Origin: Symsagittifera roscoffensis
Taxonomy: Eukaryota > Xenacoelomorpha > Acoela > Convolutidae
Direction: 5' to 3'
Length of the DNA: 64,000 bases
Assembly: GCF_963678635.1 (NCBI RefSeq)
Contig: NC_087067.1
Location: 9,657,716-9,721,715, forward strand
Positions within the stretch are counted from its first letter, which is position 1. The number at the start of each line of letters is the position of its first letter. The position numbers were made by a program, and so were the translations under genes. The notes beneath the pieces are model-generated. The model was given only the letters and a program-made list of their open reading frames with translations. It did no database searches and was not told the origin of the DNA. This document shows positions 53,418 to 64,000 of this stretch, piece after piece.

Positions 53418-55284
53418 AATCAAAGTGTTAAGAACGTTTTCTTCCAGTTCTTAAGGCTTGCGGTAGTTTTTGAAATTTAAATTTGTTATTATCGTTTTAT
53501 ATATGATAAATTTTAATGAAATTTGTTTTAAAAAAGCAGGCGCGAATCTATGATTTATTCCATGAGATGGAGTGATTTTTCGAAATCATTTTCGTACGTT
53601 GTTCAAACAAAGCTCACACAAAGGCCAAATTTTTATCAGTTCGTCGTACACTTTTTGCCTCTTCAAACTTTCCGCCCAAAATTTGATTCATTACAAATGT
53701 TTAATGATTTTGAAAAATGTGCACCAACGTTTCATTTGCAATACCATAAATCAAATCAGCAGATTGTAATGGGGGCTGAATGCAACGCTTAAACGTTTTC
53801 TGAACCAGTTTTCTCTAACATTTTCTTGTATTGTATAAAATGGAGATTAAGTTATTATTAACAGCGTCATAGTGTTCTGATAATATTTTTTTGCTCATTG
53901 CCCCAATATATTTGACAGCTTGGGTTTTTCTTGCTAATTGTTGTTCCATTTAACTTGTGGGAACTTTAAATTTGCCAAAAAAATTGGGTTTTAATTGTTT
54001 AGAGTAATTTTACTTGCGGATATCAATTTTGATATTTCCAACAAATTCGTTTTCTGAATGTTCAATATTCAATAATTCACCTTGTAGATAGTTATTTACA
54101 AAGAAAGTAATTGAGAGCTCGCGTACTACTACAAGAATATTACTTGTATCAAAAGCGGGGAGAGAATTGGACTTTCGGACTCCTGTTTCAGCGTTTGTCG
54201 AGCATGAAAGCGCACATTAATCACAAACAAACTGTTTTGTAGGAATTTCATTGGAAGATCACCCAGTACTGCAGAAACAACAGAATCTACGATCTTCAAA
54301 AGATAGATTAAAATTAAAATCCATTGAAAAATGCCGTGTTTTTTTTTCAAGAAGTCAGTGTTTCTTTTTTTGTTTCAACTTAACTTCTAATTGGTTTATT
54401 ATTTTGCTTTTTAGATTACTTAAAAATTTTAACAATTACAAGTTTTGATACATTTTAGAAGATTTTTTTTACAGAGCAAAGCTATTTTCCTTTGTTATTT
54501 CATCAATTTTTTTGAGGTATTTTGTTTTGTTTCACTGGGCTTATCGAATTTCAAATTTTCAATTTGAAATCATTCAAAACTACAAGCTCTGTCTTACCAT
54601 TGAAAGCTGAAACTTTGACAAAACAGGCTAAAACAGTAAATTAATGACAAACAGATTCGGTAATTATTTTAGTTATTCTCACTTTTTTTTACAAAAAAAA
54701 AAAAAATTAGTTAAGCTAAACAAACACTTCACATATCCGTTTTGTGGGACTTTGTTTTCATTACGAAGGTTTTGGAAATTTATATTCAAACCAAGTCCAC
54801 ATGTTGAAGGCATTCTGGTATTTTAATTTTTCTGAAACATTAACACAGCTTTGACAAATTTCGTTTGATCAGTCAGAATAAATTGCCGCCGGCTTTGTTG
54901 TTTTTAACTACAAGAAGACATCAAAAACTGTTCAATTGAATTAGTTAAATAGATACGCACAGTCTGTGGAGCTTAAAACAATTATAGTTCAAACAAGATC
55001 CTAAAAATTGATAGTTACCGTCTGTGATCTATAGTTGATCGCACAAAAGAAATAATTCTATGCAGCAAATTTTTTCAGTAATCCATCTTACAAAATCAAA
55101 CAGACAGCTCATATAATTTCGAAACCGTTAATGTTCCGAGTGCGTTTTAAGCTCTGGAATAGTATACAAAAAACGATAAAATACTTTAAAAAAATTATTT
55201 TTCTGAGATTTTCTTCAAAAACATCACTTGCTGCTCAAAGTAAAAAATGGTATGTTTTGATGATAGTAAAAATTAAATAGACCA
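53418..55284. other. no gene seen
   Basis: AT-rich sequence. Open frames at 53550-53792, 54129-54350 and 54644-54826 have no recognisable motif. Confidence 0.5.
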
Positions 55285-55610
55285 CATAGCATGCCTAAAT
55301 TCAACTTGGAACAATTTCTAAGGCGGATTAATGTCCGATAATTCGCCACTTATAAATAATTTGCGTTACGCTTTAAGGATTATGGATAAAATCTTTAAAA
55401 TGAGCATAAATTAGACCAGAGCATAGCCAGATTGGCAATTTTTAAACTCGGAGAAAAATTTTTTAAAATATTATTCCAGGGAGTCGATGTCTTCAAAGGG
55501 GCATAAAAGTTTTTTCTTAAAATCTATTACTTCAATCGCCAATAATTGAGAGAAGAAAAAATGCACCCGAGCATAAAAATTCTGTAACCTTCTTCGAAAA
55601 TCGGGAAAAA
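55285..55610 (+). repeat. interspersed repeat family B copy
   Basis: Shares CTTGGAACAATTT, ATAAATAATTTGCGTTACGC, TTAGACCAGAGCATAGCC, GGGAGTCGATGTCTTC, ACCCGAGCATAAA and CTTCTTCGAAAATCGGGAA with the copies near 960-1300 and 2985-3275. Confidence 0.65.
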
Positions 55611-56210
55611 AAATCTTCTCTATCTCTGACATGTTTGTTCACTTTTTGAAGAAACAAACACTAAAAATACACCTTTTTGCAATCCTCTGAAATCTTGCTT
55701 AATCTCTAGAACTGTTCTCAAAGTCCATTTTGTACTTTGCCGCTATGTGAATCAAAAATAGATGTATATTTATCTCAAAATTCTCAAATTCAATTTATCG
55801 CAAACTCAAACTGTGTTGTGTTTACAAACTCAATTTAAAACTTGGTGCCAATTTTTTCCCTTGCAACCCTCCACTACTAAACTTCTATGTGAACAGAAAA
55901 TTTCTCACACCTTTTATTAATTTTAAAAAATTTCTTTGAAAATTATCGACTCATTTTCTCAATAGAAGTAGACGTTAACAACATTCTAAGGGTGACCGCT
56001 CGACTAGCATAAAGCTCGACTAGCATAAAAGTTTAAAAACATGAAATGTATTGTCTAGCATAAACTTGATTGCTTTTTTTTTCTCAGAAATACAAAACAA
56101 CCATCATAACCCGGGACCAACAGTACTATTTCCCCCCAAACATATTTGAGGGGGAGAAAATTTTGATTTTTCATTAGCTAACATTGAGTATAATCTAACA
56201 TTTTTTGGTT
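55611..56210. other. no gene seen
   Basis: AT-rich. A short direct repeat, CTCGACTAGCATAAA, occurs twice at about 55998-56028. Confidence 0.5.
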
Positions 56211-56977
56211 AAAGTTATGGGGGTTTAAAGATTGCCATTTTGTTAATTTGGGACAATTAACACGCGATATATTTCGAGCTATTAACCGGAAAGCGGATAT
56301 TCAATCCCTCTTAAAAACCGTTCCGAATTGATTGAAGGAAGCTTGTTTGTCATAATTGATTTGTTACCAGGAGCGAAATCAATCACTTAGTACTTTATAT
56401 GGCGTGTGGGAGGATGATTTTCACAAAAGGAATCTCAAATTATAAAAAAGTATTCCGTTTTCTTTTATTACATTTGTTTTTTTTATGTTATTACTGCTCC
56501 ATAGACCTTAACAGGCAGTCAGATTGTTCAGGGCTTCGCCCTGATACGAGCAGTCTTATTTTGATAGAAGATAACCTACCAATTGAACACACAGAAGAAC
56601 CTACATCTAAGCTTTATATCTAAGCTCAACAAGACTGCTCGTATCAAGGCGAAGCCCTGAACGTTCCGACTGCCTTTTAAGGTCTATGGAGCAGTAATAA
56701 CATGGAAAATAAAAGTGTATCACTGTAAAATTTAAAAAAAATTCTAAAAAGTTTGAAGTTTTTTGTGAAAACATCCCCCGACACGCCATATTAAGTACAA
56801 AGTGATCGATTTTGCTCCTATTAACAAATCAATTATGGCATATAATCTTCCTTGAACCAATTTGGAACGATTTCTAAGACGGATTAAATCTCGCTTACGC
56901 GTTAATAGCGCGAAATATATCGCGTGTTAATTGTCCCAAATTGGCCAAAATGGCAATTTTTAAACCCTCATAACTTT
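56211..56977. repeat. large palindrome: two head-to-head family A copies
   Basis: The left arm 56211-56557 (reverse) and right arm 56631-56977 (forward) are each 347 bp and highly similar in inverted orientation, with a 73-bp spacer. Landmarks pair exactly: AAGACTGCTCGTATCA, GGGCGAAGCCCTGA, GGAGCAGTAATAACAT, CGCCATAT, AACAAATCAATTATG, CGCGAAATATATCGCG and AAACCCTCATAACTTT. The right copy continues to about 57160, ending GAAAGTCGGAACA. The arms could form a long hairpin; a MITE-like or foldback origin is likely. Confidence 0.8.
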
Positions 56978-57160
56978 ACGAAAATTGATCACAGGTGGAA
57001 TATCTTTTCAAATTTAAGCTTAGGACAACAATAGCTTTCGAATGATATAAAACAAATTCCGTCAAAATTGGCTAGTTAAAAAGTCGAAATTTGTCTGAAG
57101 AAAAAAAAAACCACCCCGAGCACAAATATTCCGTTACTTTCGTATCGAAAGTCGGAACAA

Positions 57161-57575
57161 CAACTAACTTTCACTACTAGCTGCTATTCTTGAAATTGAC
57201 CTTAACACATTACGCAGAAACTCTAATTGGGAGGTAAAACAGCCTTTTCAAGGGAAAAAAATGAGAGCTCTTTTGTTTGGAAAACAAAAAATGAAACGTT
57301 CGTAAATTTCCAAATGTAAGATACTATGCTCTAATATACTCTCACATATCGCTAAATACTGAAATGCCGCGCTCTGGCTGAATCAGTTTTTCAAATTATG
57401 AGTAATGCAAATTCAAAGCACGGTTCAGTGAAGTTCATTTCAATTGAACCATGACAATCTATAACCCCGGCAAACTTATCCTTGATATACTTTGCCACAT
57501 GTTGTCATTTTTGCCTAAAAATGAAAGCACCCATCATATAATCCTTTTTTCAATTAAATAACTGGTTAAACATTA
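57161..57575. other. no gene seen
   Basis: AT-rich sequence up to the LTR of element 2. Confidence 0.5.
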
Positions 57576-57985
57576 TGAGTTATGACCGATGTGGTTAACT
57601 CATAGAGTAATTTCGGATAGGGTACACCGTCTGCTCGTCACGCTATCTTATTTTGGGCCGGATAGATTCGTGCAACTTCTTAGTCTAATACCGATCCTAA
57701 TCTTACTCTTATACTATCTAGTCTCAGGGTGTTTAACTAGTCTCTGCTAGGCTCAATAGATCTAGGGTATACTGATTTATTGCGGCTGTTGAAGTCTTCT
57801 TGGAGAGTCAACTAATTTCTAAGTTAAATTCAAATCTCTCTGGTGCTGAAATTACAAGTAATTCCAGCACTTACAAATAAGTGGGTTGCTAGTTTGATGG
57901 ATCATGATTGGTTAATATTAAATACTTTACAGTGGTAAAATATCTAATTTATCCAATCATAAAATGTAGTTTAGATCAGGTTCCA
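57576..57985 (-). repeat. 3' LTR of Gypsy element 2
   Basis: 410 bp, TGAGTTATGACC to CAGGTTCCA on the plus strand. Differences from element 1 are scattered, mostly in the middle (for example TCTTCTTGGAGAGTCAAC). AATAAA is kept on the element's strand, and the palindrome is kept with one mismatch. Confidence 0.92.
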
Positions 57986-58037
57986 CCCATCCGGGTTTTA
58001 CAGAGTTTTTTAGAATAGTCTTTCTGCAATTCAAAGG

Positions 58038-58477
58038 ATGGATGATGGACGTTGGTATTTGGCGAACATCATATTTCTTCTGGGTTCTCTTGTTAGAGAA
58101 GTTCCAGGTTCAATCGCTGTGTCTTCTCATGACAACGACTGGGTTTTCGCAACAAACTCAAATCTGATTTCAGAATGGTTGGCTATGACAGGTTTTTTCG
58201 TTTCATGTAGAGAACTTCTTTGTGTTTGACCTTGTCTGGGAATGGCGTCGAGATTGTGCGTGGAGGGGATGCCTGGTTACTCGGATCTGTACGTATACTT
58301 GAACATCGAGGTGGTCATTGGTCTAGTTCAATGAAGTCCTTTTCTGCGAAGTCAAGTCGTACTCTAAATCCTTTGAGTTGTGATTGTGGGCGGCATATTG
58401 ATTGTGGTTGGCCATTCTTTTTCGAGTGTATTGGGGTCATTTGTCTTTGGATGTTCGTCTTTGGTGTTGTATGCTGA
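58038..58477 (+). pseudogene. antisense frame of element 2, split by a shift
   Basis: Counterpart of 31946-32422 on the strand opposite to the element's genes. Frame one (58038-58229) and frame two (58220-58477) together cover the same sequence, separated by a one-base difference near 58205. It starts MDDGRWYLANI like the element 1 frame. Confidence 0.4.
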
Positions 58478-59494
58478 TCTATATACTGCAAGGTATAATT
58501 TACATTTTATAAAATTTTTATTAGTTTGGTGTTTTAATTATGATTTTGGTTAGTTGTTTTCACAAAAGCTTTTTGTTTTAGTTCGGTTATTTTGAAGAGT
58601 TACTCACCCTTGAGTACCTCTTATTAAAAATAGGAGTGTGGTCACAAAGCGTGGATGTAGCGCGGTGGGTTAGGCCGGCTATAGAGCATGCTCAGGACGT
58701 CCTCTCTGGTGGGTTAGGCCAGGAGTGGGAGTATGATTTTGTGCGGTTTCTGTGAGAGGTCCTGTTATGTGATAACGTTTTATGTTGGGTTTATTGTGGT
58801 TTTTCTTATGTTTCGTTGGTTGTGTCCTTTTTTCAAAAATCAAATTGTTTTTGGTATGGGTTTGTCTTTCGACTTTTTTGTGTTTTATTATTTCTTTCTT
58901 AGACTTTATAATAGTCTTCAAAAGAATAAATTATCCAGTTTTAAACTGGGTTAATCCGGTTTGGGTACCGTTGGTTTCCTTTTCTTAGTCATGCTGTTAT
59001 TCTATGTGTGGTGGTGTTTAGTAAGCTGCATTGGTTAGTTTTGTTTAGTATATAATTCCTTTCCAACCGGGTTAAAGGAAAGTTTGAAACTTGTTATCGT
59101 GTGTTAGAGTTGTTGAGTGTGAAAACTTAAAAGTGAAATTCATTATTTAAACAATTCTTCGTGGGCGAGCTTGTGCGAGTTTGGATAGAATTCTTGAGCG
59201 AGTGAATGAAATATCAAAAGGTTAGTACTGCATTTGCATTTTATCAATTTACTACATAGAATTTCAATTTTACTGCTAGTTTTGGGGAAAAATTAAGTTA
59301 CAAATTTTCATCATTATTAGAATTACTGCTTCTAGGGAAATAATTTATAAATTAATTTACTACATTGGTATGAATTTTATTGAATTTATCTAGTGTAAAA
59401 TATTAATAGAGTTTTTAAGAATTTGAAGAAGTTTTCTATTTTTTATTTTTCTTTTGTGTATTTTGCAGATGATCGTGAGATGAAGACTGAAAAT
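58478..59494 (-). other. 3' untranslated part of element 2
   Basis: Noncoding sequence that aligns in order with 30963-31945 of element 1, including the GGTGGGTTAGGCC duplicate. Confidence 0.5.
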
Positions 59495-59573
59495 CTAAAT
59501 AAAACATGGATAAAGAATGGTTAGTGTTTTATTTTAAATTTATTAGTTAAGAATATGTATAAATTATTCTTAC
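59495..59573 (-). promoter_or_regulatory. mini-intron of element 2
   Basis: 79 nt on the minus strand from CAG|GTAAGAATA to TTTATTTAG, three nt after the TAA of the unknown ORF, as in element 1. Confidence 0.55.
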
Positions 59574-59576
59574 CTG

Positions 59577-61362
59577 TTAGTCGTCGGGGAAAAAACCGTG
59601 AGGGAAGATGTCGTGGATTATGTCGGAATTTGTTAGTAACTTTGCTAGTATGCGAATGATGTTTTTAGTTTGAAGCAATGGCCAAAGCAATTGAAGTGCT
59701 TTAATGGTTTTTAGTTCTTCAGTGCCAACTGCAAAATCATAAGGTGAGTTTTGGATGAGATTATATAATTTGTGGTTATATTTAGTGTTGTGGATGAATT
59801 CTAATATGGGGATTTCTATAGGTTGAACAAATTCATGTGGGATAAGGAAGGGTCTGGATTCTTCTGCGTTGAAGGTCTTTGTGATGGGACAAAAAATATA
59901 CATTTGGGTTATGGGATCATAATTGCGAAGAATACCGTGAAGGTTAGTATCTTTGATGCAATATGTGAAGTTAAGAAAAAATGGTGATGTGTATTTAGAG
60001 TTAATAAATTGAAAACGATGGTGTGGTTGTCTTGATGGAGTGTGTAGGTCAAAGTGATTTTGTATAAAGCGGTAATATGTATATGTGTGGGTTTGTTTAG
60101 TGCGTAACATAATGTCGTGTGAGCAGTGCAAATCTCGTTCATGTGGTGCAAGGAAATGAAAGGTTAGTGAAAATAATTGAAATCTTTCTTTAAAACTTTC
60201 GTAAGCTTGTGTGTCGGTTAGTGCTTCAGAAATGATGTGGTCGAATTTGCGATCAAATATATTGAGTGTAAAAACATATGGTGTTTTGATGAAAAATTTT
60301 TCTGTGATTTGTGGGTTAGCGAAGCGATCATCATCTAAAAATTGGTCTGGGTTAGTTCGGATGATGTTATGATCGTAATATTCTAGCGTATATTCGTTAG
60401 CTCGGGGTGCAGTGTATGTTTTTAGTGATTTTTTATATCCGATGTAAGTAAATTGTCTATGTGTTAGTGGTGTAGTGAGTCGATATAGCATATCTTGATT
60501 TCGTTCTATATCGATGTGAGTATTAGATAAAGGAAGGCAAAGGGGGTTAGTAAAATGATAATATGATGTCCAATGAAGTGTAGGCATTAAAACTTGTTCA
60601 TCTACAAAACTACGTGTGTCTTTAGTGTCGTTAGGAGTGTTCAAAGTATATTGTGGAAATGAAGGTAGGGTGATTGCTAAAAAATCTTTCGTGTTAGTGT
60701 GATTTGGGTGATTAATATATTCACGGGCTGTTCCTGGTTTTGTTGGAAATGGATGGTTTGGGAATTTTCTTTTGAAAGTGCGGTAAGCTCTATTAGTGCT
60801 AATTGATGATTCGGTGGATGTGGATGATGGTGCTAGTGATGCGGTATAAGCTGAAGAGGGTGTAGGGGTAGGTGGGTTTGATGATTCTATGGTTGATGAA
60901 ATCTGGTTTATAGTTGAGGTGTCAAGGTGGAAGGGTTGTTGTTGTAAGGTGATAAAATTATCTAGTTCTTGGGAGATTTGATCGATCTGAATGAAGTGAA
61001 GAGTAGGTTGGGGTAACTTGTGAAGCATAGGAGGGTGTAGAAATGGATGGGAGTGGGTTATATGGTGGGATTGGTTGAAAAGGGGGTTTCGAAAAAACTG
61101 AGGGATTGGTTTGAAAATTATTGGATGGAGATGGTTCAGAGTCGGCAAATTCATCAGGGGTTTCAATATCTGGGTTATTGAGTTGTGAGATGGAGTATAA
61201 AACTGAGTTATGTGAATTAGTGTCTGATTTCATGCCTGATGTTATATTATTGTTTGGGAAATCGGGTGGCGGGAAAGCAAAAAGTGGAATTATTGTAATT
61301 GGAGTGTTGAGGTTGGTTGGGTGGGAATTTGAGCGGTGTAGGGATCCAAGTTGTCGGCTCAT
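59577..61362 (-). pseudogene. 602-aa-type unknown protein, element 2 copy, frameshifted
   Basis: Starts at 61360-61362 with MSRQLGSLHRSNSHP, overlapping the env stop as ATGA, and ends in HGFFPDD at 59577-59579. A shift with a small deletion near 60960-61010 splits it into 60958-61362 and 59577-61166. The C-terminal ~400 residues are nearly identical to element 1, while the Ser/Pro-rich N-terminus varies, so the C-terminal part looks like the conserved domain. Confidence 0.8.
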
Positions 61363-63979
61363 CGTGGGCTAAAAAAATTATTATTTTGAGACTGAAAAGC
61401 AGTTGTATGTGGTTGTTCTATAATTTGTTCATATGTATTTTCATCTAGTGAATTGTGTGTCATTATATGTTGAATGGGACTTTGTGATATGGTTGGTCTG
61501 AAATTTGGAGTATGTGTTATTGCTAAATTTCGAAAATTTCGTGGGACTAGTGATAATGGATGGTTATATGGTAGGGGTGGTAACTGTGGTGCTGTAGGCG
61601 TAATGTCTACATTGTTATGTTCTTCGTCATATGTGTTCTGTCTTGTTGCTATTTTTGTGTTGTATTCTTTTATTTGTGCGTCTAAAAGAATTTTGTTTAT
61701 TGATGATGAAAAAATTCCAAAAAATCCTGCAAATAATATGCGTGCTACACTTGCTTGTCTATTTACTTGTGTGTGTATAGCGCATGTATTATAGATTCCT
61801 TTTAAGAGTGAGAAAAGAAATCCTATAAAGTTAAACATTGCGTATAAAATAGTTAATTTTTCTAAGATGTAATAGGGCCATCCTAGAAAATCAAGAATTT
61901 CATTTTTGAGTGTAACAAAGCTAAAAATATTTATAGGTGAGATATCTTGTGGTCGGTATTTTTCACCGTTGAGATATATATAGTCTTTAATGTCTTTAAA
62001 AGATCCGTTATAATCTTGTGTATAAATGTCTGCAAATCCTGCTGTTTCGGCAAGTTTGCGTAAGTTTTGGTCAATTGATTGTCTTTGTATCGTGTCCATT
62101 TGTGTTAATAATTCCTGGAATTGTTGTGTTCTAATGTGATGTTGTATATCGGATTTTGAATATATTCCAATTGATTGTAAGTCAATATTTGGGTTTCGAA
62201 CAATAGCTCTAATGCTTTCAGGTGAAAATTTTTTGAGTGATTGCATTAATGTAGGATATGGGGTAAGAAGGTAATATTTATCTTCATCAGGGTTCAGTTG
62301 TACTACATTGTGGCTATTTTCTGATCCACATGGGACTGCGGTATCCCAGAAATAGGTTCGTCTTGAAAGTGTGTCAACGAAGTGTACTTTATTCTTATAA
62401 AAGATAGGGATTCTTTTATAGCATCGTTTATCTTCAAAAACGTATAGTGGTGATACTTTTTTGGTACAGGTATAAAACCATAAAATGTTTCCTTCATAGT
62501 CTAAAAAATTTGATCTATTGCCTGATAATAAATATCCTGCGTAGGGTATTTTTAATACTGCTAATGCAAGTGATTGTAGGATTTGTGTTCTTTCTAATTC
62601 GCATAGTTGGCGAAGTGTTTCAAATTCAGAGAGTGACATTTCTTGAAAAATTCGGCTAATTGTGTAGTCTAATTTCATATCTAAGTGAATATCATAGTGG
62701 ATATTACCGAAATATGTACTATTCATTAGTGATAGTTCTTGTAAACGTGTGCTTCTAGTGTCATGGGGCTTTAGATGTCCACCGGGTTGACCTTTACTTT
62801 TTTGAAAATTAACTGGTATATATGATGTTCCTTCGTTTGGAGGATTACCTGTGGCATATGGGTCGATTTTTATTTTTCCAGTGGTCATGTCGAATCCTTT
62901 TTCGTATTCAACTAATATTTCAGAGTATTGTGTTTTGTGAAGTGGGTTTCTGTATTTACATGCAAGTTCTGTTTCTTGATATATTTGAAAACGTGTCAAT
63001 TTATTTTCTATATTGTGAATGTTTCTAAAATTAGTACTTTGTTTTCGTGACGGATTTACTTGTTCATATGGAATTGATTGTATAAAATATTTTTCGTGAA
63101 ATTTTATCATTCGAGCGTGTATTTTTGCTACTTGAAATGTTGTACATGTGTCTTCGGGGAACCAAACAATTGTTGCTTGTGTTCGTGTTGTAGGGTCACA
63201 ATAGCCTTGATCGTTTTTACAAGGTAATCTAATTCCTTGATAGATCATTGTGTTGTCTGATAAATCGCGTGTGAGTTGTATTTTTTCGAGTTGTATTTTC
63301 CAATCGAAAAACAATATTTCTTGATATCCTTTATTTTTTTGTGTCTGCTTTGCAGTTTGATGGGTTATTTATACCAATATGTGGTATCCAGTGTTTATCG
63401 TGTATGTCATAAGTTAATCTTCCGTGTGCGCCGTTGTATGGATATTTTTCGTCTAGTTTTATATGTCCTTGATATCTTTCAAGTTATGCTTGATGTACAG
63501 AATCTAAAAAAAATTTGGAAATATACTAAATTTCTATCTGTGTTTTTATTTTTTGTGATATTTAGTCTGAGTAACTCGTTTCTACAATCTTCGGGATTGA
63601 GATGTAAAAGTCGTTCTATATTACTCTGGTAGAATGATTCGTGGTCAAGTCGGTTTTTATTTCCATTTGAGACTTGTGAACAATGTACTTTCTTTTCAGA
63701 AAATGTTGCTGTGAATTTATATCCTATAACTGTTGTTGCTCGGGCTTTTGAATAAAGTTTCGCTATTACATTTGTTGTTTCTATGGCTTGTGGTTCTGTT
63801 TCGCACTGTGATACTTGATTTATTGCATATTTGTGTAGTGTTTTTTGTTCGTTTTCGTCACAATCGTAATGTGTTACTAATAAATCTTGGGGTCCTGTGC
63901 GGGGGGAAGGGTTTATGTTTTGATTGGAGATTACTAGAAAAAAGAGTTGGAGAAAAATCAATATTTTTAGAATATACAT
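61359..63979 (-). pseudogene. env: envelope-like glycoprotein, element 2 copy, broken near its N-terminus
   Basis: The signal peptide frame (63479-63979, MYILKILIFLQLFFLVIS) is cut by a frame change near 63500, with a TAA nearby (about 63485). Another A-run length change lies near 63335. From 63314 to 61359 the frame is open for 651 residues and includes the C-terminal hydrophobic segments and Pro-rich tail, which element 1 has in a separate frame. The two copies are broken at different places, so their common ancestor was probably intact. Confidence 0.78.
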
Positions 63980-64000
63980 GTGTATGATAATCCTGAGTAT

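Larger units (their letters stand above)
57576..64000 (-). mobile_element. second Gypsy element, 3' part, cut by the window end
   Basis: Inverted relative to element 1 and the same family: a 410-bp LTR, the same PPT-like sequence, the antisense frame, the mini-intron, the unknown ORF and env in the same order. It has several frameshifts and stops and visible LTR divergence, so it is older than element 1. gag, pol and the other LTR lie beyond the window. Confidence 0.93.

Overview
The window is AT-rich nuclear DNA from a eukaryote, most likely an invertebrate animal. It holds spliceosomal introns, a type II membrane protein gene of the FkbM methyltransferase family, and Ty3/Gypsy, BEL/Pao, CR1-like LINE and hAT-type elements. 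I cannot name the species. No bacterial gene organisation is present.

Layout. (1) 1-13999: no convincing host gene; interspersed repeats, a short tandem motif array, a decayed LINE reverse transcriptase (about 5.5-6 kb), a tRNA-derived sequence (8.5 kb), a degenerate ~160-bp tandem array (11.7-12.3 kb) and a complete hAT-type MITE with 8-bp target duplications (12817-13222). (2) 14000-32884: a complete 18.9-kb Ty3/Gypsy retroelement with two 410-bp LTRs that differ at one base, a TATG target duplication, a PBS, gag-pro, pol, an envelope-like gene broken by one base, a 602-codon gene of unknown function, a ~1.1-kb reading frame without ATG, two small hydrophobic ORFs, a basic ORF overlapping gag, a 3' mini-intron and an antisense ORF. 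(3) 33558-53216 (+): a four-exon FkbM-like gene. I assembled it from splice sites and phase; the exons sum to 1101 nt in frame. Its introns hold a foldback repeat, a broken CR1-like LINE (minus strand) and an internally deleted BEL/Pao element (minus strand, 44553-52087) with a 1,280-bp tandem duplication and 102-bp direct repeats around the insertion. (4) 53.2-57.5 kb: repeats, including a large palindrome with 347-bp arms. (5) 57576-64000 (minus strand): the 3' part of a second, older copy of the giant Gypsy element, cut by the window edge.

The most interesting system is the giant Gypsy element. It has retrovirus-like complexity: gag-pro and pol separated by one in-frame stop, an envelope-like glycoprotein, an unknown ORF whose ATG overlaps the envelope stop codon (ATGA), and a conserved splice donor right after that ORF. 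The second copy shows that the env/unknown-ORF/intron layout belongs to the family. The envelope looks most like the glycoproteins of chuvirus-type negative-strand viruses. That assignment is from remembered family features and was not tested by a search.
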